A stretch of 64,000 nucleotides of DNA from JAYRGC01 sp041908065 (GTDB taxonomy: Bacteria > Pseudomonadota > Alphaproteobacteria > UBA9219). The notes below the pieces were generated by a model. The model was not told where the DNA came from, searched no databases, and saw nothing but the letters and a program-made list of their open reading frames with translations. The stretch spans positions 70,652 through 134,651 of the forward strand of contig JAYRGC010000050.1 of the NCBI GenBank assembly GCA_041908065.1, in the 5' to 3' direction. A program made the position numbers and the translations under genes. Shown one piece after another: positions 32,168 through 41,326 of the stretch (its first letter is position 1; each line of letters starts with the position of its first letter).

Positions 32168-32540
32168 TGCCGTCATTGTGAGGTATACGGCCAAAGGCCG
32201 TCATGCGAGCCGCCACCCTTTGGTTTAGACAGCGTTAAACGCTGTCGTGCGGCGAAGCAATCCAGAGACATCAAACAACGATTCTGGATTGCTTCGGGGC
32301 GTGAAGAATGCCCCTCGCAATGACAACGTCGCTGTCATTTGCGAACCTCCACTCGGGTTTTAGCGTCATTGCGAGCCGCCGTCTTCAGGCGGCGAAGCAA
32401 TCCAGAGTCACGGGCGCAACGGCTCTGGATTGCTTCGCCGCCAAGGGGCGGCTCGCAATGACAGCACTTCGGCCATAGACCTCGCAAATGACGGCCTTTG
32501 GCTATATACTTCGCATAACAGCCTTTGACTGTAGACTTAA
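32168..32540. repeat. Tandem pair of gcaatccag-family repeats
   Basis: Two cores of the intergenic repeat follow each other, at about 32168-32325 and 32365-32462, each with gcgaagcaatccag and the inverse ctggattgcttcg. The tail to 32540 has several degenerate copies of acggcctttggctatatac. The whole 527-bp gap before argF is filled with such DNA; 32541-32632 holds nothing else recognisable apart from the argF ribosome site. Confidence 0.75.
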
Positions 32541-32632
32541 CAAGCCAGCATTTGGCCATAGCCCTAGAGAAACTGGCATGGCTATCTGCACATTTTGAGC
32601 TAGAACCGTAAAAAACTTCCGGAGGGATTGCG

Positions 32633-33544
32633 ATGGCCATAGTCAGAGATTTCGTAGACATAAATATTACTCCTGCCGAGGATTTGCGGAGGATTTTGGA
32701 TCACGCCCGCAAGATGAAGGCCGCGCCGTTGGCGTTTCAGCCGTTCGTGGGCAAGACGCTCGCTCTCATATTCGAAAAGCCGTCCACGCGTACCCGCGTG
32801 TCGTTCGAGGTGGGAATGCGCCAGTTGGGCGGACAGGTGACAAACCTCAGCGGCGCGGAAATACAGCTGGGGCGCGGAGAAACCGTGTCCGATACCGGAC
32901 GGGTGCTTTCGCGCTACGTCGATCTGATAATGATACGCACTTTCGAGGAGAAGAAGGTCGTCGAGCTGGCGCAAGGAGCCTCGGTTCCGGTTATAAACGG
33001 CCTCACCAACCAATCGCACCCGTGCCAAGTCATGGCCGATATAATGACGGCGGAGGAGCGTTTAGGATCTTTGTCTGGCAAGACGGTGGCTTGGCTGGGC
33101 GACGGCGGCGACAACGTATTGGCGAGCTGGATCCACGCCGCCCCGTTGTTCGGATTTTCGCTGCGCGTCGCCTGTCCGCCGGAGTTTCCTCCGGCAACTG
33201 ATTTGCTCATAGCCGCGCAAAAGGCCGGAGCCAAAGTGGAGGTGTCTGCGGACATCAAAGCCGTGGACGGAGCCGACGTGGTGCTAACGGATTGCTGGGT
33301 TTCCATGCACAACAGCGACGCCGCCGCCAGACACGAACGGCTGCTTCCCTATCAGGTCAACGGCGAGGTTATGAGACGCGCCGCCAAGGACGCGATATTC
33401 ATGCACTGTCTGCCCGCCCATCGCGGCGAAGAGGTAACGGATGAGGTAATCGACGGCCCCCAATCAGCCGTGTGGGACGAGGCCGAAAACCGCATGCACG
33501 TCCAAAAAGCGATAATGTGTTGGTGCGCGGGCAAGACACAGTAG
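32633..33544 (+). CDS. argF: Ornithine carbamoyltransferase
   Basis: 303 residues. STRTRVSFEVGM binds carbamoyl phosphate, HPCQVMAD is the ornithine-type signature, GDGGDNVLASW, CWVSM and HCLPAHRGEEV complete the site. It makes citrulline for arginine synthesis. GGAGG lies seven bases before the ATG. It is the housekeeping carbamoyltransferase and is clearly distinct from the HPTQ-type enzyme in the phosphonate operon. Confidence 0.97.
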   Translation: MAIVRDFVDINITPAEDLRRILDHARKMKAAPLAFQPFVGKTLALIFEKPSTRTRVSFEVGMRQLGGQVTNLSGAEIQLGRGETVSDTGRVLSRYVDLIMIRTFEEKKVVELAQGASVPVINGLTNQSHPCQVMADIMTAEERLGSLSGKTVAWLGDGGDNVLASWIHAAPLFGFSLRVACPPEFPPATDLLIAAQKAGAKVEVSADIKAVDGADVVLTDCWVSMHNSDAAARHERLLPYQVNGEVMRRAAKDAIFMHCLPAHRGEEVTDEVIDGPQSAVWDEAENRMHVQKAIMCWCAGKTQ

Positions 33545-33666
33545 CGGACTTTTTACCCAAAAACGGCAAGTTTTTGCTTGACTGGGGAATAAATGGCCTG
33601 AAAAATGGCGGCGGTCCGTGATTTTTGTCTGATGATCCGTGTTTCGGTTCGATAATTTGCAGGCCA

Positions 33667-34533
33667 ATGGAGGCATTGTTGATTAGAACCTTGGTAAACG
33701 GCATACGCAATTTGCGCGGCATATTTCCCTTGCCTTCTAAAGACAGATGCCTTCCCAGCGTCGATTTGTCCGCCACCATACCAATGGAAAACATAGAAGT
33801 ATTCCCGCCCATATCTTTGACTAAACCACATAGATACGGAAATTCATCCCGTATGGATCGTGACGCTTTGACTTTGCTGGGAAAAATACAAGCCGGCAAC
33901 TGCGATGATTATCATTTACGTCAATATTTCAGTCGCAATGCTAGAGATTGTCTTCAACCGATAGGAGATGATTTCCCGTTTGGGAACGATCCAGACAAAG
34001 TTTGCTTGGCTCGGCTCTTCGAACAGACGCCCACATCCAAATCGCCGGAACAACGCGAAGGGAGCGGGTTGATGGTAGCTTATTTTATCATAGCTAGGCG
34101 CAGGGTTCTCAGACGTAGCGACGCGACCATCGAGGGCGAGGCCGGTAATGTTTTTCTCAGGGATTCATCGAGGATCCGCATAGAATATGCGCCTGAAATA
34201 TGGCCGGTAGTATCCACGGATTGTAAACATTCAAGCCCTGTCCTGATTTGCATAACCAGAGATGACAAAGTGGAAGCGTTTTTAGCCGTTCCTCCCAACG
34301 GACATCCGGCAAGGGCGGTTGATTATTGTCCACACAGCAAGGCGGATAGGGCACTTATGTCCCCCATATATCATGGCATTTTGCCGATACGCGGCACTGT
34401 GTTGGAAGAAGAAGGAACAACGGTTATAAAAAATAAATACAATCAAGACGGCACGATGACTCCGGTAGCGACTCGTCCACATCTTGATGAATTGATTCGC
34501 AGGCTGGATCACGGACAACCCCGATATAATTAG
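33667..34533 (+). CDS. Orphan protein of unknown function
   Basis: 288 residues from the ATG at 33667; the frame extends to a TTG at 33625, but neither start has a good ribosome site. The protein has no signal peptide or membrane segment, six or so cysteines, and segments such as RIRIEYAPEIWPVVSTDC and YHGILPIRGTVLEEEG that I cannot assign. The base composition is more A+T rich than its neighbours and it sits between two repeat elements, which suggests acquisition. A role as a secreted substrate of the Dot/Icm system cannot be judged from sequence. Confidence 0.6.
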   Translation: MEALLIRTLVNGIRNLRGIFPLPSKDRCLPSVDLSATIPMENIEVFPPISLTKPHRYGNSSRMDRDALTLLGKIQAGNCDDYHLRQYFSRNARDCLQPIGDDFPFGNDPDKVCLARLFEQTPTSKSPEQREGSGLMVAYFIIARRRVLRRSDATIEGEAGNVFLRDSSRIRIEYAPEIWPVVSTDCKHSSPVLICITRDDKVEAFLAVPPNGHPARAVDYCPHSKADRALMSPIYHGILPIRGTVLEEEGTTVIKNKYNQDGTMTPVATRPHLDELIRRLDHGQPRYN

Positions 34534-34548
34534 GCGTCTTGCATAACC

Positions 34549-34725
34549 GCCGTCATTTGCGAAATATACGGCCTTTTTCCATCATTGCGAGCCGCCATGC
34601 CTTAGTTTGGACAGCGTTGAACGATGTCTGGAGGCGAAGCAATCCAGTGCCGTTGCTTTATGACTCTGGATTGCTTCGCGTCGCAAGGGCGACGCTCGCA
34701 ATGACGGCACTTGTTGCAGTTATTG
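34549..34725. repeat. Copy of the gcaatccag intergenic repeat
   Basis: It contains catttgcgaaatatacggcc on the left, then cattgcgagccgccatgcc, the arms gaggcgaagcaatccagtgc and ctggattgcttcgcg, and ends gctcgcaatgacggcac. It lies between the orphan gene and the epimerase gene and is non-coding. Confidence 0.75.
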
Positions 34726-34775
34726 CGTATAAATAACGTCACTATCGTCTTCATGTTCACATTTATGCAATGGGT

Positions 34776-35768
34776 CTACTTTATCCCATGATATTCGCGA
34801 TACCAGTCGATGAACTTCGGGATTCCGTCGGACATCACGGTCTTGGGGCTGTAGCCAAGCTCGCGCTCGCTCAACGAAATATCGGCGGAGGTGACGGGAA
34901 CGTCGCCTGCGGGCATGGGTTGGAAATCGCACACGGCTTTTTTTCCGATGGCCCCTTCCAGAGCGGCGATGAAGTCCTTGATGTTTTCGGTTTTGGCGTT
35001 GCCGAGATTGTACAAGGCCACAGGCGGATCGTCGCCGCGCTTGGCCGGAATGCGTTCCATCGCCGCCAGAATGCCGGACACTATGTCATCGATATAAGTG
35101 AAGTCGCGGCGCATATCGCCGTAGTTGAACACCTTTATCGGCTCTCCGGCAAAAATGCGCTTTGCGAATATCCATGCCGCCATGTCAGGCCGTCCCCATG
35201 GGCCGTACACGGTGAAAAACCGCAATCCGGTGCAAGGCATCCCGTATATGTTGGAATAGCTCCACGAAATCAGCTCGTCGGTGCGTTTGGTGGCGGCGTA
35301 AAGCGAGACAGGACGTTCGACCGGATCGTCTATCGAGAACGGTATCTTTTTGTTGCCGCCGTAAACCGACGACGAACTGGCGTACACGAAGTGCTTGAGA
35401 TCAGGCAGGCGGCGCGCCAGCTCCATCATCACCACATGCCCCATGACATTGGCTTCTATGTATGAATAGGGGTTTTCCAGCGAGTACAAAACCCCCGCTT
35501 GCGCCGCCAAATTGACGATATGCGTGACGCCTCGGCCATTCTCTCCGGCAGCCAAGGAAAGGACGGCTTCGCGATCGGCGATGTTCATGCGGTGGAAGGA
35601 AAAGCGTTTATCCTTGGCCAGCTCGGCCAAACGGGCTTCCTTCAATTTAACGTCGTAGTAATCGTTCATGTCGTCGAGGCCGATTACCTCTTCGCCCCGC
35701 GCCATGATAGCCTTGGACAGGAAAAACCCGATAAAACCGGCCGCGCCGGTGACGATTACGGACATCAC
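34776..35768 (-). CDS. UDP-glucuronate 4-epimerase-like SDR
   Basis: 330 residues. The NAD-binding motif is GAAGFIGFFL near the N-terminus, the catalytic YAATK with its serine in SSSVYGG, and the family-typical GLRFFTVYGPWGRPDMA and GDMRRDFTYIDDIV. It interconverts UDP-glucuronate and UDP-galacturonate (or a close relative) for surface polysaccharide. The start overlaps the stop of the upstream dehydrogenase gene by 4 bp. Confidence 0.9.
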   Translation of the reverse strand: MMSVIVTGAAGFIGFFLSKAIMARGEEVIGLDDMNDYYDVKLKEARLAELAKDKRFSFHRMNIADREAVLSLAAGENGRGVTHIVNLAAQAGVLYSLENPYSYIEANVMGHVVMMELARRLPDLKHFVYASSSSVYGGNKKIPFSIDDPVERPVSLYAATKRTDELISWSYSNIYGMPCTGLRFFTVYGPWGRPDMAAWIFAKRIFAGEPIKVFNYGDMRRDFTYIDDIVSGILAAMERIPAKRGDDPPVALYNLGNAKTENIKDFIAALEGAIGKKAVCDFQPMPAGDVPVTSADISLSERELGYSPKTVMSDGIPKFIDWYREYHGIK

Positions 35769-37099
35769 AAACTCCAGTAAGAAACGCCCTTGGGCACGTT
35801 GGCCGCTTTCACAGCGGATTTAATGTCGACAAACACCCCGCCGTCCGCCAAAAGCGGCCAGAAGCCATTCATGCCATCCAGCAACTCGCGGTGCGGAACG
35901 GCTAAAACCATCGCGTCCAGATTCTTCATATCCGCAACGGCGGACAGCTCCAGACCATATTCGTGTTTGGCGTGGGCGGGATCGGCTACCGGATCGTGAA
36001 CCATCACCTTCAATCCGAACGCTTCCAGCTCAGCCGCTATTTCAGGCACGCGGCTGTTGCGAAGATCCCTTACGTTCTCCTTGAACGCCAGCCCCAATAT
36101 GCCAACTCGTGCGCCAACGCGCAACTTTCCGGCGTTAACCAACAATTTAACCACTTTTTGCCCCACGAAAGCAGCCATGCTGTCGTTGATGCGCCGGCCC
36201 GCCAGTATGACTTGGGGGTGATAGCCCAGCTCCTCGGCGCGCGCCGTCAAATAATAGGGATCGACGCCGATGCAGTGACCGCCGACCAGCCCCGGGGAGA
36301 ACTTGAGAAAGTTCCACTTGGTTCCGGCGGCTTGCAGCACGTCGTGAGTGCGGATGCCCAGACGATCGCAGATGATGGCCAGCTCGTTCATAAGGGCGAT
36401 GTTGATGTCGCGCTGGGTGTTTTCTATCACCTTGGCGGCCTCGGCCACCTTGATGCTGAGAGCCTGATGAATCCCCGCCTTTATCACCTTGCCGTACACG
36501 GCGGCCAGACGCGCCAGAGTCTCGGCGTCGTTCGCGCTGACTATCTTCACCACGTTTTCCAGCGTGTTCACCTTGTCGCCCGGGTTGATGCGTTCGGGCG
36601 AATAGCCCATACGGAAATCAATCCCCGCCCGCAGGCCGGAAAACTTGGCTATTTCCGGAGCGCAGATATCGTCGGTCAATCCCGGGTAGACCGTGGATTC
36701 CAAGACAACAACGGGGGGCAAAGCCGCCTTGCCGCCGCGCTTGGCGATGCCCCGCTTCATCGCCTCGCCGACAGAACGGCAAGCGGAAAGGACGGGAAGC
36801 AAATCGGGGCGTTTGGCTTGATCTATCGGCGTGGGAACAGTTACGATGAATATGGTGCGATCGTCTAAATCCTCGGCGCGGCAGGTAAGTTTTTGCGCCG
36901 CGCCGCCGATGTCGGCGGCGGTCATTTCTCCAGTCCAGTCGCGTCCTTGCCCCAAGGCTTCGACCCGCTTCTTATCGATGTCGAAGCCCAGCACGTCTTC
37001 AAAATTCCGCGCCAATGCCGCCATCAACGGCATTCCGACGTATCCCAGACCGATGACGGCTATTTTTTCTTGCGTGCCCATGTTCGCGTCCAATTCCAT
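35765..37099 (-). CDS. Nucleotide-sugar dehydrogenase (WbpO/TviB type)
   Basis: 444 residues. The Rossmann motif GLGYVGMPL, the central VAEAAKVIENTQRDINIALMNE (start only cited), and the catalytic cysteine in GGHCIGVDPYYL identify a UDP-sugar 6-dehydrogenase of the UDP-N-acetylgalactosamine/UDP-N-acetylglucosamine group. With the adjacent epimerase it would feed uronic acids to capsule or O-antigen. An internal ATG at 37081 is an alternative start. Confidence 0.9.
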   Translation of the reverse strand: MELDANMGTQEKIAVIGLGYVGMPLMAALARNFEDVLGFDIDKKRVEALGQGRDWTGEMTAADIGGAAQKLTCRAEDLDDRTIFIVTVPTPIDQAKRPDLLPVLSACRSVGEAMKRGIAKRGGKAALPPVVVLESTVYPGLTDDICAPEIAKFSGLRAGIDFRMGYSPERINPGDKVNTLENVVKIVSANDAETLARLAAVYGKVIKAGIHQALSIKVAEAAKVIENTQRDINIALMNELAIICDRLGIRTHDVLQAAGTKWNFLKFSPGLVGGHCIGVDPYYLTARAEELGYHPQVILAGRRINDSMAAFVGQKVVKLLVNAGKLRVGARVGILGLAFKENVRDLRNSRVPEIAAELEAFGLKVMVHDPVADPAHAKHEYGLELSAVADMKNLDAMVLAVPHRELLDGMNGFWPLLADGGVFVDIKSAVKAANVPKGVSYWSL

Positions 37100-37177
37100 A
37101 GCAGTGACTTCGCTCTCGGCAATGTATAGGATTGCGGAAACGTTCTTGCAATCTCAGCTTTGCCGCGCGGGTGAAAA

Positions 37178-37789
37178 ATGCCAATAAACGAGATTTTGGC
37201 CTCTATGTCCATAATCGCCGGACTGGTGAGTTACGCTTACTACGGCGTTTCCATTTGGCGCGGCGATACCCGCCCCCACGCTTTCACTTGGATAAGCTGG
37301 ACAGTGATAGTGACGGTGGTGTTTTTCGCCCAACATTACGGACAGGCTGGGGCGGGGGCGTGGCCTACCGCCATTTCCGCCCTGTCGTGCGGAGCCATCG
37401 CCGCCATGTCGCTGTGGCGCGGGGAAAGGCGCATAGTCAAGGCCGATTGGGTAGTGTTCATCGCAACCCTAAGCGCGATACCGCTTTGGTACTTAACGGC
37501 GGATCCCACTTGGGCTGTAATATTGCTGGTCGTCATAGACTGCATGGGAATAATCCCCACGGTTCGCAAATCTTGGCTTTATCCCCGCAGCGAAACGCTG
37601 GTGTGGTTTGTCCTGAACATCATCAAATACTCTCTAGCCATGCTGGCGATGGAGGAGCGTTCGTTGGTGACCATGTTGTTTCCCATTTCCTCGGCGTCGC
37701 AGGCGTTCCTGTTCATCGTCATGGTGTCTTACCGCCGCAACTTGGAGAAACGCAGGCCGGAGCTGTTCGCAAGGGTATGGATGCATTAA
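37178..37789 (+). CDS. Unknown polytopic membrane protein
   Basis: 203 residues with six or seven predicted hydrophobic helices, such as ILASMSIIAGLVSYAYYGV, FTWISWTVIVTVVFFAQ and WAVILLVVIDCMGIIPTV. Paired-helix layout and conserved tryptophans recall small SWEET/PQ-loop-like carriers, but no PQ motif is visible, so I leave the family open. The next gene starts at the base after its stop. Confidence 0.65.
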   Translation: MPINEILASMSIIAGLVSYAYYGVSIWRGDTRPHAFTWISWTVIVTVVFFAQHYGQAGAGAWPTAISALSCGAIAAMSLWRGERRIVKADWVVFIATLSAIPLWYLTADPTWAVILLVVIDCMGIIPTVRKSWLYPRSETLVWFVLNIIKYSLAMLAMEERSLVTMLFPISSASQAFLFIVMVSYRRNLEKRRPELFARVWMH

Positions 37790-38692
37790 ATGCGCGGAAT
37801 CGGATTGGACGTAGGCGGAACCAAAATCGCCGCCGTTGCGGTGGACGAAAAATGGCGCGTAGTGGCCGAAAAGTCCGCGCCTACGCCGAATGATTATCAA
37901 AGTTTCCTCGCGGTCTGCTGCGAACTCGCCGCCGCCGTTTCCCAAGGACAGGACGAGATTCCGATAGGCGTCGGGCTTCCTTGCCGCATCGACGGCTCTT
38001 CCGGAGCGATTTTGGCTTCGGCCAACGTGCCTTGCCTGTCGGGTAAAACTTTGCGCCGCGATTTAGAGAACTCCTTGCGCCGCCGAGTCTTCACGGCCAA
38101 CGACGCCGGATGTATGGCCTTGGCCGAAGCCATAAGCGGGGCCGGACGGGGATATTCCTCAGTCTTGGGGATAATCATCGGCACGGGCGTGGGCGCGGGA
38201 TTCGTCTTGCGCGGCGAGCTTTTGGAAGGCCGCAACGGTCTGATGGGGGAGATAGGCCACCTGCCCCTGCCGTTTTACGACGCCAAAACCGACGGAGAAG
38301 CGGCTATGTGCGCGTGCGGCCAACGCGGATGCATCGAAAGCATGGCCTCGGGCGGCGCGTTGGCGCGGCTTTACTCCCACGCCGCCGGATGCGAGGCCGA
38401 CGCCGCAAAAGTGGCCGCGTTGGCCGCAAACGGCGACAAGACGGCCTTGGCGGTATTGGATAGATATTACGAAGTGCTGGCCAAGGCTATGGTCGCGGCG
38501 GCGCATTCTTTCGATCCGGACGCGATAGTCTTGGGCGGCGGCGTGAGCCAGATGCCTCGTCTGTGCGAGGAAATATCAAGACGCTGGGGACGCTATATCA
38601 TCGGCGGAGATGTCTCCACGGCCTTGCTGGCTGCGCGTCACAAGTCCAACAGCGGAGCCATAGGCGCGGCGATGTTGGGCGTTACGCCTTAG
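37790..38692 (+). CDS. ROK-family sugar kinase
   Basis: 300 residues. IGLDVGGTKIAAVAVDE is the ATP-binding start, GTGVGAGFVLRGEL lies mid-protein, and CACGQRGCIESMASG is the ROK zinc motif. The catalytic Asp is in FTANDAGCMAL. The substrate is probably glucose, fructose, N-acetylglucosamine or a similar sugar; it cannot be set from sequence. The 3' end overlaps the end of clpX by 11 bp on the other strand. Confidence 0.9.
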   Translation: MRGIGLDVGGTKIAAVAVDEKWRVVAEKSAPTPNDYQSFLAVCCELAAAVSQGQDEIPIGVGLPCRIDGSSGAILASANVPCLSGKTLRRDLENSLRRRVFTANDAGCMALAEAISGAGRGYSSVLGIIIGTGVGAGFVLRGELLEGRNGLMGEIGHLPLPFYDAKTDGEAAMCACGQRGCIESMASGGALARLYSHAAGCEADAAKVAALAANGDKTALAVLDRYYEVLAKAMVAAAHSFDPDAIVLGGGVSQMPRLCEEISRRWGRYIIGGDVSTALLAARHKSNSGAIGAAMLGVTP

Positions 38693-39950
38693 CTTGGGAC
38701 TCTGGGGCGCGTTTCTCTCCGCGGACGATCAAGGGTTGCGCCTTGCCTTCCACCACTTCGCGGTTGATGACCACCTTGTCAACGTCCGTCATGCCGGGCA
38801 AGTCGAACATGGATTCCAGCAGCACGCCTTCCATTATCGAGCGCAATCCGCGCGCGCCGGTCTTGCGCGATATGGCCTTTTGAGAGATCGCGCTTAGGGC
38901 GTCGGGGGTTACCTCGAGATGGATGTTCTCCATCTCGAACAGGCGTTGGAACTGCTTTACCAGCGCGTTTTTGGGCGTGGTGAGGATGTCTATCAGAGCG
39001 GCTTCGTCCAGATCGGAAAGGGTGGCGATCACCGGCAAACGGCCAATGAACTCAGGTATCAGGCCGAACTTCAGCAGATCGTCCGGCTCCACTTCGCGCA
39101 AAACGTCGCCGGTGCGGCGATCCTCCGGCGCGCGCACGTCCGCGCCGAATCCGATGGAGGAACCACGTCCGCGAGCGGAGATTATCTTTTCCAGTCCGGC
39201 GAACGCGCCGCCGCAAATGAACAGAATGTTGGTGGTGTCGACCTGCAGGAATTCCTGCTGCGGATGCTTGCGCCCGCCCTGCGGAGGAACCGAGGCCACC
39301 GTGCCTTCCATTATCTTCAGCAGGGCCTGCTGCACGCCTTCGCCCGACACGTCGCGGGTTATAGATGGGTTGTCTGACTTGCGGCTGATTTTATCGATTT
39401 CGTCGATATAAACGATGCCGCGCTGCGCCCGTTCGACGTTGTAGTCGGACGCCTGCAACAGCTTGAGTATGATGTTTTCCACGTCCTCGCCGACGTATCC
39501 GGCTTCGGTCAACGTGGTTGCATCGGCCATGGTGAACGGAACGTCGATTATGCGCGCCAAAGTTTGCGCCAACAGCGTCTTGCCGCAACCGGTCGGTCCC
39601 ACAAGCAGGATGTTGGATTTCGCCAATTCGACGTCCGAGCTGCGCGCGCCGTGGGCGAGCCGCTTATAGTGGTTATGCACCGCCACCGACAGCACGCGCT
39701 TGGCGTGCGCCTGACCGATGACGTAATCGTCCAGAACGGTTTTGATGTCTTTGGGGGTCGGCACTCCGTCGCGGGTTTTAACCAGCGTGGTCTTGCTCTC
39801 CTCGCGGATGATGTCCATGCACAACTCGACGCATTCGTCGCAAATGAACACCGTCGGTCCGGCGATGAGCTTTCGCACTTCGTGCTGGCTCTTGCCGCAG
39901 AACGAGCAGTAAAGCGTGTTTTTCGCGTCGCCGCCGCCTGTTTTAGTCAT
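38682..39950 (-). CDS. clpX: ATP-dependent Clp protease ATP-binding subunit ClpX
   Basis: 422 residues. The N-terminal zinc-binding domain has CSFCGKSQ and CDECVELC. The AAA core has GPTGCGKTLLAQ (Walker A), VYIDEIDKI (Walker B), the RYKH-region and GAR-type sensors (KTGARGLRSI), and the IGF loop region. It unfolds substrates and feeds them to ClpP, encoded just upstream on the same strand. Confidence 0.97.
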   Translation of the reverse strand: MTKTGGGDAKNTLYCSFCGKSQHEVRKLIAGPTVFICDECVELCMDIIREESKTTLVKTRDGVPTPKDIKTVLDDYVIGQAHAKRVLSVAVHNHYKRLAHGARSSDVELAKSNILLVGPTGCGKTLLAQTLARIIDVPFTMADATTLTEAGYVGEDVENIILKLLQASDYNVERAQRGIVYIDEIDKISRKSDNPSITRDVSGEGVQQALLKIMEGTVASVPPQGGRKHPQQEFLQVDTTNILFICGGAFAGLEKIISARGRGSSIGFGADVRAPEDRRTGDVLREVEPDDLLKFGLIPEFIGRLPVIATLSDLDEAALIDILTTPKNALVKQFQRLFEMENIHLEVTPDALSAISQKAISRKTGARGLRSIMEGVLLESMFDLPGMTDVDKVVINREVVEGKAQPLIVRGEKRAPESQAKA

Positions 39951-40163
39951 AAATTCCCCGCCGATTTAGATTTGCCTAACGCCTTGGACAACACAGGCTA
40001 GCCCACATGTGGTTACCGGATTCTTAATTATAGACCCGCCCGAGAACTTCCACTGCCAAGATGACACCAACCGCAGTGACGGGCATTTCCGCCGGAACGA
40101 CAGGGGCTGGAACATTTCCCGAAAAGGTTGACGGCCAAAGGCCATAACCTTTCGCAATCCGCT

Positions 40164-40832
40164 CTAAGCCGCCTTTTTATCGGCATCCAGTCCGCCCGGG
40201 CGACTGGACACAACCTCGTCGACCAGCCCAAAAACCTTGGCTTCCTCAGCCGACATGAAGTTGTCGCGCTCGACCGCCGCCGCGATTTTTTCCAAGGGTT
40301 GGCCGGTATGATGAACGTATATCTCATTGAGCCTTTGGCGCAGTTTCAGTATTTCCCGCGCCTGTATTTCTATGTCCGTGGCTTGGCCTTGCGCTCCGCC
40401 GGATGGTTGGTGGATCATTATGCGGCTGTTGGGAAGGGAGAAACGTTTTCCCTTGGCTCCAGCGCACAGCAACAACGATCCCATTGAACAAGCCTGACCG
40501 ATGCACACAGTGGCCACAGGCGACTTTATGTATTGCATGGTGTCGTACATGGCCATGCCGGACGAAACCACCCCGCCCGGGGAATTGATGTAGAACGAGA
40601 TATCTTTGTTTGGGTTCTCGGATTCCAGAAACAACAGCTGGGCGCAAATAAGGCTGGAGATATGATCGTCCACCGGTCCCACAAGAAATATTATCCGCTC
40701 CTTCAACAGGCGCGAATAGATGTCGAACGACCTTTCGCCGCGAGATGTTTGTTCGATCACCATAGGGACCAAAGTCCCCAAAGCGGCGACCGGATCGCGA
40801 TCGGAAGAAGACGAGTTGCTAAACAACGACAT
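40164..40832 (-). CDS. clpP: Clp protease proteolytic subunit ClpP
   Basis: 222 residues from the ATG at 40832, preceded by GGAGATTCGCT. The catalytic serine is in GQACSMGSLL, the histidine in RIMIHQPSGG, and the aspartate follows. The N-terminal extension before PMVIEQTSRGERSFDIYSRL is longer than in E. coli. The gap to clpX (39951-40163) has a small inverted repeat with ggccaaaggcc but no gene. Confidence 0.97.
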   Translation of the reverse strand: MSLFSNSSSSDRDPVAALGTLVPMVIEQTSRGERSFDIYSRLLKERIIFLVGPVDDHISSLICAQLLFLESENPNKDISFYINSPGGVVSSGMAMYDTMQYIKSPVATVCIGQACSMGSLLLCAGAKGKRFSLPNSRIMIHQPSGGAQGQATDIEIQAREILKLRQRLNEIYVHHTGQPLEKIAAAVERDNFMSAEEAKVFGLVDEVVSSRPGGLDADKKAA

Positions 40833-40934
40833 AGCGAATCTCCTTAAACACAACGCAATCAAATACGCGATCCACACCGCCGCAACGACCTCATTTCATC
40901 ACGGCGGCGAACGCGTATCTGAAAAAACGCCCAA

Positions 40935-41306
40935 TCAGGCTCCTGAACACATTCCTGCGGCTTCAAGCGCTTGTCGGATGTTTTCCTTGCCAACCGGTTT
41001 GGCCACGAAGCCGTCTATGTTCAATTCCTTGACCTGCCTGGTTTCATCCTTATCAGCGACGCCGGACACGACTATTATCTTCGCCGTTGTCTGAAGGGAT
41101 TTTCTCAGACCGCTCAACAGGCCGGAGGCGACAGTCTTCTTGAGATGCCAATCCAGAAACACAACATCTGGCATGAAAGAAGTGGACAAGCGCGTAGCCT
41201 CAGCCTCATCTTGCGCCTCCTTGACTTCAAACCCCTCTCCCTCCAGCAAGGAGCGGAGAATATACCGGCTGACCTCAACATCGTCGACTATCATAGCGCG
41301 CTTCAT
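40935..41306 (-). CDS. Single-domain response regulator (CheY-like)
   Basis: 123 residues from the ATG at 41306, with GGAGGGGCTA immediately before. IVDDVEVSR gives the acidic pocket, VFLDWHLK the phosphoacceptor Asp, VVSGVAD the Thr/Ser switch, and FVAKPVGKENI the Lys. There is no output domain. It lies 20 bp behind the globin-coupled chemoreceptor gene on the same strand, so it probably relays that receptor's pathway. Confidence 0.9.
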   Translation of the reverse strand: MKRAMIVDDVEVSRYILRSLLEGEGFEVKEAQDEAEATRLSTSFMPDVVFLDWHLKKTVASGLLSGLRKSLQTTAKIIVVSGVADKDETRQVKELNIDGFVAKPVGKENIRQALEAAGMCSGA

Positions 41307-41326
41307 TAGCCCCTCCACCGATACGT

